DNA of 64,000 bases, taken from positions 4,537,188 to 4,601,187 of the forward strand of contig CM034101.1 of the NCBI GenBank assembly GCA_019914945.1, read 5' to 3'. This DNA comes from Typha latifolia (lineage: Eukaryota > Streptophyta > Magnoliopsida > Poales > Typhaceae). The position numbers and the translations under genes were made by a program. Each line of letters opens with the position of its first letter. Positions within the stretch are counted from its first letter, which is position 1. Under the pieces are notes generated by a model. It was given only the letters and a program-made list of their open reading frames with translations. It was not told the origin of the DNA and did not search any database. Positions 1 to 12,651 of this stretch are shown piece after piece.

Positions 1-3000
1 AGTTCTTAGAGAATGGAGATATTGTGACTGCATGTTCTGATGGAGCTGTGCGGATTTGGACATCTCACAAGGATCATATATCTGATCCACATGAAATTGA
101 ATCATACACAATTGAACTTTCTCAATATAAGACCAGCAGGTTAGTCTGCCACAGCTTGGAAAAGAACTTTCTCTAGAAAATATAAGAACTTTCATTAGTT
201 TTCTCACAGTTCTCAAATTATTGTTCTTTCGTTTCTGCAAATTTTGGAGCCTATCTGCTTTTAATTTGCTTGATTTTGATACATACTGCCAAGAAGGCTA
301 AATTTCCATTCATTTTTTTTTTACTTCCATTAGTTTATAACTAAACTATATCACAGGAAGAAAGTTGGTGGCTTGAAGTTGATGGATCTTCCTGGTTTAG
401 AAGCTTTGCAAGTTCCAGGTTGCATATCCGTACCTATTTTATCTTCAAATAAAATCCACATTTACACTTTTGAATTATTATATATCTGATGTTCTTATAA
501 GCTTCTATCTTTTCGTCGTTCAGATTTAGCCTTTTCTTTTTCTTCTTTGTCTGCTTAAGTGGAGGAGTTGGTCAGTACAAGCCAAACCGTGATATTTTTG
601 TTACTAATGGCTTTGTTATTGTTGTCGTTGTCGTTGTTGTTTTTGTTTCTTCATTTGTTGTCACATAAAAATGCTTCTCAAATATTTAATTGCATCTTGG
701 CAGTTCTTTCCTTTTGTGCTCAGAGAAATTTGCATAAATTGCTATGCCTTTTTATAGATCAAAATTAATGCATTTGTTACATGGTCTCTGAAAGTTATAT
801 CTACGATTCTATGGTTGTTATGTTTCATTTGAATTCCGGTCAGCCTATATCATTCCTTTGTGCTTGAGTTTGCACTTAGACTTTTGCTTAGGTTGTTACC
901 CACTTTTTTGAGAATGCATCTCTTACTCTTCGTGAGTTAAAACTGCATTATCATTAGAGATTGCTTGCACTTATTCTACACCTTAATCTAAATAAATAAA
1001 GTATCTCTTGGAATATTAGTTCCAACTCCTTAACATGTAAAAGCAGCCAAGAAAATTTTGAAAATTAGTGCAGCAATGCACTAATGAAATGTGTCAGCTA
1101 GATTGCTTAATGTATCCTTGGTTCCCCATTTTCTTTGGTCCATGCAACATGATTCTCATACTACTGATTATTCGATGTTTTCATTAAGATCAGGTTGATC
1201 CTGAGTATATGATGTCTTAACTCTTAATTGATATTCTTGACTCAAGGTGCAGTATTACAATTTTTTTAGCTAGTACAGTTCTATAACTCATGTTTATAAC
1301 TAGGCTTGTCTCTTAGCTACAGGCTGACAACTTGTCTATTAGCTGACAAATATATATATGAAGAGACATCCAGAACCTTGTTAGATTGGAACCATAAGAA
1401 TTTGAAGACTTTTAGTAAGCTTGATATCTGCTTATGCAAGATTTATCAGGATGGAAAAAGTGCATATTCTGCTGATATCTCAAGGAACGAGTTACACTAT
1501 CTCAGAGTTATAGCTTGCAGTGCCACTTCTGGCAGTTGGCTTGATGTGGCAGGTCCTGTGCATATAGGGTATGGGCAACGATACTTTAGGGGGAGGATGA
1601 TTAGAATTATAGATATGCCATTTAGGAGGTAAGATGCATGCAGATTTTACTAAAATATTTTGGTTAATATTGTAATAAAATAAAACTTCCCAGATTCTTA
1701 AGCTAAATAAAATAAAATAAAATAAAGGTTCAATAAAATTAAGATTTTATTGAAATCATGACAATTTAAAGGGAACATTGTTTGGATCTACCCTTTTTCT
1801 GATATCTAATTTCAACTGAGATTGAGGAAGTTTAGATTTTCCTAATTTTTAAGCCAGAAAAACTAAAATTTGTGATAATTAGGAAAATTTGCAAAAGTTC
1901 TGACCAATTGTGGGGCAGTAATGTAAAAATATCCTTCAGTGGTTTATCTCGGTTGACTTTCTCCTGAATATGATCGAGTAATATCTTTGTGCTGTACATC
2001 GGCTAGCAGTTTGCAACTTTGCACAAATTTGAAAGTTTATCCATGCTTTGGAGGTTGGAACTGAGATGATTCACTATTTTGTTTTTCAGCAGATTTCATT
2101 GTTGGTGTGATAATTCGTTTTCTATTTAATGCAGCTATATACTTTTCTTAATTCTTTTGTCTGGTTCGTCAGGTACTACAAATGGGCAGACAATAGTTGT
2201 AAGAGAAGGGGACAATGGTGTGGCTTACTCATGGAACTCGAAAGAGCTTAAATGGGACAAGGTAAGCTACTGAACACAAATATAAAAATTGTCGTTATCT
2301 AATAGCTTAAGCTTTTAGGTCCTATTTAGATTGGGTTAAAAGGTTTCCATAAACTAGGTTAGTATTCCACTAATCTGGTTTTGTAGTTAAATATCATTTA
2401 TGCTGAAACCAGGTTATGTCAACCTACCTCTCCCTAAACCTGATTTAGAGCACCAAGTTAAACTAGTTTAACAACAAAGTCAAATTACTATTTTTTGCCC
2501 TTTATAAGACATCACTTCAATTAAATATCATTTCTCCTCTCTTTCCTCACAAGCCTTTTAATAATATTATTTAAGTGTACTTCATCCATCCAGTGTAATT
2601 GATATTTTTGTCAATTGACACAAATTATCTCCTAAACACACATTTTATTCTACTTAAAGACCACATTTCATGTCAAATTAAAAGTAATAATGACACCACT
2701 AACTTGGTGGTTTACAAGCAAATACCAAATTTCCCTAAACCTATGTAAGGTACCATATTCAAGGTTACAGAGTAGGCTTACCAGGTTTTGGAGCTAATTT
2801 ACATCTAAATGCTACCTTGGAGTAGTTGGCAAGTTGACATGGTATTATAACAGAGATCATGAGTTCAAATCTTATTAGATCCATCTGTCATTTAAAATTA
2901 AGGTTCTGAAACTTGGTATCGGGATCGAGATCGACCGTTAGAAAAATCGATATGTATCGGCTATATCGGTCTTATCGGCCGCTCGTATCAGATCGGATTA

Positions 3001-6000
3001 TTTTTAATTACGTTAAATTTTAAATATTATTTGTAATGCGAAACATATCTAAAAATTTATAAAAAATAACAGAAAAATAAGAAATAAAAATTAGCCACAT
3101 ATGAATTTTACCTTAAAACTATAATAAATTTTAATTTGAATTAGACAAATTTTTATACTCGTAAATTATTACTGCAGAACAACATGAAGAGAGAGATATC
3201 TCTTCTCTATTGTTTTATAGCAGTAAGAAAAGAAAGTTAAAAAGTGGGTGAGAAAGAAGAAAAAAAATAAAATAAAAATTTATCCAAGTTCACTTAAGTG
3301 TGGATTAGCTAAAAAGGCTCACCAGAACGGCTACCAAATGAACTCGGTGAAGTGTGAGAGTGAGAGGAGAGTGTGTGTGAGAGATAGAGAGTAAAAACTA
3401 AAAATTTTAAAAAGAAAACAGTTGATGATATCAATTATTAATATCTCATAGGTTAGATATATTTTAGATTCGATCTAAATATTAAAAAAATATAATTTTA
3501 GCCGATACAGCCGAAACCGACCGAAATCGGTCTAATTGGGATCGGCCGATTTTGGGATCCATGTTTAAAATATAAAATTTTTATTCATTTAAATCAAATT
3601 CACTTCTTAGGCCTATTAAATGTCTTAGCCCAAAGGTGAAAGAGAGTATTAGAATATAAATATAAAAATTACCATTCTCTAAGTCCTTGTTTGGTTTGAG
3701 GTTAACTCTTGAACTTGGTTAGCTGGCCCCATTTTTTAGTTTTGTTTTAAGTACTTCGAACTAGGCTAAGAAAATATGGTGTTTGATTGTGAACTAGGTT
3801 GAAATATAATTATTATTTTTGATGTGATGTGAAAAAGTGAAAAAGATATTAGTTTTAGAAGAAATAAATAATATATAAAATATATGGACCAAAATGCCCA
3901 TTTATTATAATCATAAAATTTAAAAATACTATTATTTAAATCTATTAAATGTAGCATGTAATTATACTTGCAAATGGGCTTACTATATAAGCTCGCAAAT
4001 GGGCTTACTGGTAGCATGTTAATATTTCATTTTCAACTATAATATATATTACTATGTTTATTTTCTTTTGTTTTTTGTTTTAACCCCACATGTAAGGTTA
4101 TATTATTTTTTTAGTATATTTTAATAATTTGTAAATATTTGTTGAAATTATTTTTTTATTTTTTGCTATTACGTTTTAAATATTTTTTAATAATTTATTT
4201 TTTACAAATTGTTTTTGAAATATTATTTTTTAAGAAGTCATTATTGCAAACTTTTATTATAAAAAAAGAAGTTATTGCGAGCTTAAAAGCTCACAAGCCT
4301 ACAACCACTCTACGATTTATTGTGGACTTAATAAATGTAAAAAAAAATTGGAGGGAAATATATATAGATAAGAAAAGATTTAAAATAGGAATGCATTTAT
4401 TACTTTGATGTGACATGAAAAAGTGAAAAATACTTTTTTAGGAAAATTGAGTATGTCTTGCACATAGTATTAAAATATTATTATTAAATATCTAAATTAG
4501 ATATGCTAGTTAGCCATTTTAAACTCATATTAAACCTATCACTAAATTATATTAAATAATATTTTTTTATCTATATGAACTTTTTTTTTTTCCAATGTTA
4601 TTTTTTTGTGAGCCATTTTAAACTCATATTAAACCTATCACTAAATTATATATTACTTTGATGTGAAAGAATGTGCTCTTTAATAATAAAGAATTATATA
4701 TTTTTTGGAAGAGAGAATAGAGGAGATTGATAAGACACAAAATTGATAGATTTAAATCATGTCAGTGATAAAATTGAAATCAATTTGAAAGGATATTAGA
4801 ATTTATATATTATTATTTATTTATTTATTGAGGACTGAAGTTGTGATGTAGATATTAAGTAGTACATATTACATGGGCACATGTATTAGTATAGTTCCTT
4901 CTTTAGAAAATTAGTCTTAAGTTAACAAATATTTTTATACATTTGTTATTTATGGTGTTTAGGGTTATATTTATTTTTTTTGAAATCGCTTAGGGTGTTA
5001 TTTGCTTATTGTCATTTGCAAGGTCTATATACTATATATAGGCCAACTTTTTACTCAATCGGGGTTAACGAAGAAATAAAACTTTTTAAGATTTTTTTCC
5101 AATGTGAGTTTTAGATGTGAAACCTAGTTGAAAATGGAGGTGTGAAACCCTATTCCTTTTATCTTTCTAATCATCATTGTTCCTAGAATCTTAATAACCC
5201 TATTCCTATGACTCAATCTAGGTTAATGAAGAAAAGAATTTTTTTAGATTTATATTTAATGTGAGTTTTAGATGTGAAACTCTAGTTGAGAATGAAGTTG
5301 TGTGAAACCTCATTCCTTTTCTCTTTCTAATTATCATCATTCCTTGAATCCTAACAATCCTGTTGTTTCACATTAACTTGATTAGAAAAAGCAAAAATTA
5401 AAAAGGCGTTTGATTATTGAACTAGGCTAGTCCAAGGACCACCCCTAGACTCAAAACAAATAAGTCCTAATAGTTTAAATTTTTAGAGAAGTTAGTGAGC
5501 TAATACTTAGAAATGGTCTCTTCTTTTTTTTAACCATATTGATGTGTCATTTTTTCTGTTATAATTATTAGATCGGTGAAGTTGTTGATGGACCAGGAGA
5601 TTCAATGAATCGTCAAGTTCTTGATGGTACCCATTATGATTATGGTATGCAATTTTGTGTCGAAGGAATATATGCCTATTTACTTTTGATTTAGGTATTT
5701 TTCTGACTCAAGTTTTTCCACTGCAGTTTTTGATGTTGACATTGGAGATGGTGAACCTATACGAAAATTACCATATAATCGGACAGGTAATAATTCTTAT
5801 CATTCTTAATCTTTTATCTATCATCATAATTAGCCCTTATATAATATGTTTTTGCCTGTAGTTCTCTTTTTCTGTTTCTTAAAGACAGCTATTACATTAG
5901 CCTTCTTTTTGTATCATGTGTAATTGCTGCAAAACTTTTCACTTGGTAGAGTCCATATGTCAGGGCCACTAATTCATCTCCTGGTCATTACATTGGCCAA

Positions 6001-9000
6001 GTATATGTTTTACATACTGAACTTTGGTCATTACATTGGCCAAGTATATGTTTTACATACTGAACTTTAAACCCTTGCTTGGTTTGAGGCTAAGCTCTCA
6101 ACTAGTTTAGTTGGTCTTATTTTTTAGTCTTGATTTAAGTATTTTAAACTAGGCTAAGATAATTTGGTGTTTAATTCTGAACTAGGCTAAAAGTATATTT
6201 ATTATTTATGATGTGATGTGAAAAAGTGAAAAAAGTATTGGTTTTGGAGCGAAATGAATGATATATAAATTTGATGGACAAAAATACTCTATTATCATTA
6301 TAGTGGTTATTATTATAATATACAAATATTATATGGTGTATTATAACTTGTGAATATTAGTATATTATAATATTCATATTTTATGATATTAAAATATAAT
6401 ATAATATTATACTATTATCTAGATTAGAAAAAAAAGATAATTTGATATTTGGTTACTGAACCAGGTTAAGGGTCACTGAACCAATTCAAAGACTCCTCTG
6501 AACTTAAAGCAAATAAGGCCTAAGATTTTTTATTGCATTTTTGAGTTGTAGATCTCATAATTGTGCAAAACCTAAATTCTCTATTGTCTAGGCACCAAAG
6601 CTTTGAATACCAATGGTAAAAGGGCTGATGGGAATTTGGCAAAAAGATTTAAATGGTTTAAAATTTCAATGCTCTAATTCCTTGCAGTGTCTCACCGATA
6701 GAAGATTGGGAGGACTTGTTTTATCTACAGTTTCATTTTATTCTGTTTTGAACAGAGGGAGAGATGCTAGACCTCTCCAATAAAATAAAACATCTAAGAC
6801 TTTCATTAGTTGGAAGAGCACTTAGATTACATTGAATTGACTACATTAGATAAGCTCCTTGGTTGTTATTTTGCTCTTTACTAATATCTTTATCATTTCT
6901 TTCTATTTTAATCTTGAAAAGAACAAAGTAACCTTCTCTATACGTGGTAGTGTACTAGTAACTGTACTAGACATTTTCTGTGTTTGCTTAGATATAATAA
7001 TTGTGCAACCAATATAATGAAATGTGAAGATCTCATATATGCGTGCTTGCAAACTTGAACTTGTGGGACAAGTAGCTTAAGAGATATAAATGATTTGAAC
7101 GTGTCTTTATAGAGACCACATAATGCACTAGTGTGAGGAGTAGGGCATAAAAGAGTCAAGCCTGAGTTTGCTAAGCTGGCCTTGAGCTAATAAAAGATTG
7201 GTGCAAGGCTGGCTTACCCTACTACTGGGCTAGTTGGAGCTCGGCTCCATTACAAAATGATAATTAATTTTTGTGCAGTTGCAATGGTTCGAAACCATGA
7301 ACAGATGGGGGGACTTCCACCAACTAGAAAACTGGTTACATTGAACATATATACAAAATATCTGTATATAATATATCTGATCTATAGAATTTTAATTCCA
7401 GCCAAGCTTGACCAACAGAAAGCTCGAGCTTGGCTTGTTGGAGAAACAAACAAACAAACAAACTCGCACCATGGCAGAAACTGAATGATTCGCTTGCTAG
7501 ATTATAAGCTCTGTTGACAACCTACTATGTTGGATGTTGTAGTAGAGAGAAGACATGATAACACTCAATATGATAACACATAATAAATAGAGCTGAATGA
7601 AGGAAAAGATCCATATACTAACCCTAATGAGTTGAGACTAAAGCTTGGTTATTGTTGTTGCTGTTATTATTTCTTGTTCTATTGCAGATAACCCTTATGA
7701 AGTTGCTGACAAGTGGCTTCTCAAGGAAAATCTGCCCCTTTCATATCGCCAGCAAGTTGTAGAATTCATATTGCAAAACAGTGGGCAAAGGAACTTTTCT
7801 CTTGATACATCATTTCGGGATCCGTACACTGGATGTAAGAATTTTATGATATTCTGTCTTTCAGATAAGAAGTTTGTACTCTGTACTGTAGTACCCTTAC
7901 AGTCTTACTAACTTCATGGATGTGTATCAGCAAGTGCTTATGTACCCGGGGAACCTTCGTTCTCATCAGGTATGTATTGATTGTTATGATAACTCGTCGC
8001 ATTCCAAATTTATCTTGATAAGTAGTTTAACAATAGAAGATCCAAACTTATATGGGTTTAGAGAGAAGAGGAGAATGTATTTTTTGAAATGATAGAGGAG
8101 CCTAGGTCCTATTTATACAAACTCACCATATATATAAATAAATAAATAAAATATAAGCAAATAACTCTAATACCCTCCTCAAACTCAAGGTGGATCATAA
8201 ACCGAAGATGAAGAGTACTTTGTGAAGAAGTCGGCAATTTGCTCCTCAGTGATGAAGCGATAGAGAGAAATGATGCCAGCTTGATACTCCTGGTGAGTGT
8301 AGTGTATATCGACTTCAATGTGCTTTGTCCTCATGAAAAATAGGATTTTCAATGAGTGTTTTAGCACTATCATTGCCGACATAAAGAGGAGTTGGGAGGG
8401 GCAATTGAACGCCTATATCACTAAGGATGTGACAGAGCCAAACAATCTCCTTAGTCACCGTACACATGGCATGATACTATGACTCAGTATTGAAGAAAGA
8501 CACTACATTTTGTTTCTTGCTGCGTCAAAAAATTAGGGAGTCTCTCAGAAAAATGTAGAAGCCAGTAGTAAACTTTCTATTAGACTTGTCACTATCATAG
8601 TCTGCATCGGAATAAGCTCGCAGAGCCAAGATAGAAGTTGATGGCATGAAAAGAGAACGGGTGATGATGCCACGAAAATATTGAAGGATACGCATAAAAG
8701 TAGCATAATAGGCAGTTCGAGGAGCCCGCATGACCTGAGTGACAAAACCAATGGCATGAGAGATCAGCCGAGTAATGGTTCAGGTAGACGAGTACTCTAA
8801 CCAGCTGACGATATCTAGTCGGATCTGGAAGAAGTTGACCATCATCGGGCTGAAGCTTCATATGAAGCTCGATTGGGGTACTAGCAAGATGAGTGTCAGT
8901 CATAGTAGTACGATTAAGAATGTCTGTAATATTTTTCTACTGGGACAACAAAAGATCATGGGATGACTGAGCAATTTCGATACCCAAAAAGTACAGAAAA

Positions 9001-12000
9001 GGACCGAGGTTCTTCATCTCAAACTGACTCCGAAAATGCTGTTGAAGAGTGGATCCCTGCTGAGTCATCTTTAGTGATAATCATATCATCGACATAAGGA
9101 CCATACCTTGAGCAGAAGACCGTAGAAACATAGATGGCTCATAAGGACTCTCTTGAAATTCGTAAGCTGTGAGAACACTACGAAATCGATCAAACCAAGC
9201 ATGAGGAGCCTGCTTGAGCCTATAGATAGCTCGTCGCAATTGGCAAGATATGACCCAAGGAAAGGGAAAATCAGATGGAGGATCCATGTACACCTACTCG
9301 TCAAAAAGATCATGAAGAAACGCGTTCTTCACATCCATCTGATGAAGAGGCCACTAGCGATTAGAAGCAAAGTAAGAATAGTACGAACATGTCATTCGGG
9401 CAACGGGAGGAAAGGTCTCATCGTAGTCTATCCCGTATTTTTGAGTAAAGCCCCGAGCAACCAGAGGAGCTTTGTACCTAGCAATGAATCCATCAAGCTA
9501 ATACTTGACCTTAAAAATCCAATTGAAGCTGACATGCAAGAGGACAACAACCCAAGTATGCATCTGCTGAAGGGCCTAAAGCTCATTTGTCATAGCTTGT
9601 TGCCACTCTGGAACTTGGATGGTCTCACGATATGATCTGGGCTGAGGAGTGGAATGGATGGCTGTGAAGAAAGTGTGAAACTAGGGAGAATATGTAGCGA
9701 AAGACATCAGACAAACATAACAGTTAAGAGGGCAATGCACACGCTCTGGATAACAGCGGGTGCAGGAGTCGTCACAGTAGAGGATGGGATAGTTGGAGAG
9801 ATACTAGCAGTAGAGGGAAGCTTAACTGTAGAAGGGGGACATGATGCGAGTGTAAAAGTATGGCAGGGTCGTCATGGGAGGGGGTTACTCTTTGAAAGAG
9901 CTAGAACCTCAGTAAGAGAGCGGTTCGGAGTAGCAGGGAAGTGATAGTAAATGAGTGTCTATGGGTAGAGGAGTATGAGGTGAGTGGGGGGCAGATGGTG
10001 GGGTTGAGGCAGTGACATTCGAGGGGATAAAAAATTTGATAGGTGTAGGAAGATCTAGAAAGGATAAATCTAAGGGAGACAAAGTATCGGAGGTGAAGAA
10101 GGGTATCTCTTCCAAAAAAAATGACATGGTGTGATATCCTAAGACGACAAGCAAAAGTGTCATAACAACGATAGCCTTTATGCTCAGGACTATATCCTAG
10201 AAAGACAAACTTAGCCACCCGTGGGGACAACTTGTTGTATTCATTTAAAATAAGAAGAACAAAGCAGATGCACTCAAAGACACGAAGATAATCATAAGAT
10301 GGTGAAGTAACAAAGAGACGCTCATATGGGATCACACCATCAAAGACTAAAGATGAAGTTCGATTGATTAGATAGAGAACAATAATGAGCTGTGTCTGTC
10401 TAATGAAACAATAAAGACAGTGAAGGGGAAAGAGGAGGTGGCTTGAGCTAAATTTCTAGAGATCGGAAGGCTCTGATACCATATAATAGTAGAAGATCCA
10501 AACCTAGAATGGGTTTGGAGAGAAGAGAGGAGGAGAGAAGAGGATTTTGGTGAATGCATTTCTTGAAATGATAGAGGGGCTTTGACCCTATTTATACAAA
10601 GTCATCATGTATATAAATAAATAAAATATAAGCAAATAACTCTAATAAGTAGGACTGGTGCGTGTTCATGCTCCAAAATGGAGCACTTGTTCCCAATAAG
10701 TTTAGATGTATGTCTTCTAGTTATATCTATTTTTTTGGTGTTGCAGGTACTACACCTAAACCACTTTTCAAACATATCCCAAAGGTAATTAGCTCATCTT
10801 TTCTCCTTGTTGAAGTTACTGATTAATGGTTATTTGCTACTGTAATTTTCTGTATTAACATATTTCATCCCTACTTGTGGAGGCTCCATCATCTTTGAAG
10901 TAGGAAGTAGAGAATAATGGAATACAAAATCAATTTCAGGTCAATATCTGGAAGATGATATATCTGCTTCATCAGTGGCAGTTCTTAAATTTAGCACAGT
11001 AAAAGTACATATTAATGTGCATAGTTAGGCTTGTGACATGTTCAGTAGGTGGTGCTCTGTGCACATATTAGTCAAACATGAACACAGACAAGCTTATAGT
11101 GAAAAAAATATTGGAAGATAGAGTAATAAGTTATGTTAATTTCTCATGTGTTCTCCTTACTTTCATTTTTCTCTGATTGTTGGGGTGGGGGTCATGGTCC
11201 TGATGTCCAATTGAAAGAGTACATGGATATCTTTGGTTGTTAGTACATGTCCAATAATGATGGATGATACAAGAATGAAAATGAACTTGTTGCTTAATGA
11301 TGACTTCAATGTCCATCTGCATCGTAAATTGATGGAATGATAAACAACAAACATAAATACAAACTGATTAATTGATTTCAAATATTTTGGGGGAAAGAAT
11401 ATTGCCTATAATATACAATTTTACTGATAAAGGTGGTGTGAGTTACAGATGTTGCTCCTTTGTAAAAACAAGGGGTTTCATCATCTCTGGACCAGTACAC
11501 ATAGGAATGGAGCAAAAAAGAAAGAAAGAAAAAACTCCTACAGGACGGCAACATGGTTTTTTTTCCTTTGAATACAATTTATATTTTTCTTGATGGATCT
11601 CTCTCTTTTTGTTCTTTGATGGTTTAGTAGAGGAATTAATTGGTTTTGGTGGCGATTGTATGTGATTTCTTAGTTGGCATCTTTCTCCAATTTTTATTCA
11701 TGATTTAACTTCACTCTCAGTATTGATGTTGTAATCATATATCTGTCTATATATCATGCCAAGCAAGTTTAGAAAACTATAATTTCCTTAATTATATTGC
11801 TTAGGCAACATCTACAAAGACACCTTAGCATTCACAAAAAATGTCCGTAATGTTTTACCCTTCATTCACTTTTGCAGAAAGGGATGCTGTTGTTTGACAC
11901 AGCTCAATTTGATGGCATTCTAAAGAAAGTATCAGAATTCAACACTGTGCTGTTCTCTGACCTGGTAATGTCTACTTATTTAGAAGAATTTGTGAATGTC

Positions 12001-12399
12001 CTTTTGTACTTTGATCAGAAAGAAGCTATCTGAATCTAGTAAGCAAAAACTTATATGCCACAAAGTATCGACTAGTACGTGTAACAATTAAGAAATTTAA
12101 TTGTATTTTGCTCGTCAAACATAACACTATACTTCTTGTTTCTTGGTTAGGCTGAATCGCTGATACTTAAACAGTGATTTGATGTTGTAGGGTGTGTTTT
12201 CCTAACTGAATAATTAGTGAGGCCAATAAAGAATCTAGGTAATATGGTTTATATTTATACTAATAATATTATTACTATATATATATATTTATTCAATTTC
12301 AGATGTTAGTAATATTTATACTTTTTAGATTTAATTTTATGTTAACAATTTATAAGGAAAATCCATGATATACATGTTTATGTTTACACTGCCTTTCAA

Positions 12400-12434
<35 letters not shown>

Positions 12435-12600
12435 ATATGGACTTTTACATAATTGCTACCATAATCGTATTACAGTTGCCAACTCGATATCATAGTGCAA
12501 ATGGATTTAGATCATGATCAAGGTATCTTAATATTATTTTATAAAACAAGTGGCATATTTAAAATTCTAACTTTGAGAAGGAAGGGTATTTTGGCCTTTC

Positions 12601-12651
<51 letters not shown>

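Larger units (their letters stand above)
8026..10647 (-). mobile_element. Ty1/copia LTR retrotransposon, internally deleted, antisense in PLAA intron 8
   Basis: Related terminal repeats lie at 8026-8172 and 10482-10647. A 5-bp AGTAG flanks both sides (8021-8025, 10648-10652). On the minus strand the order is 5' LTR, a primer-binding site matching initiator tRNA-Met (complement of 10470-10481), integrase C-terminal part, reverse transcriptase, RNase H, a purine-rich GAGGAGGG tract (8173-8180) and the 3' LTR. Gag, protease and the integrase catalytic core are missing, so at 2.6 kb it is about half the usual copia size. The LTRs are very short and lack canonical TG...CA ends. Confidence 0.85.

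Noticed and set aside
2850..2890. B-box-like gagttcaaatct, possible SINE or tRNA remnant
   Set aside because: No matching A box at the right spacing and no foldable stems.
4512..4651. An exact 41-bp direct repeat (4512-4552 and 4611-4651) as a separate mobile element
   Set aside because: No termini or inverted repeats. It reads as a local duplication inside the composite MITE, so it is only mentioned there.
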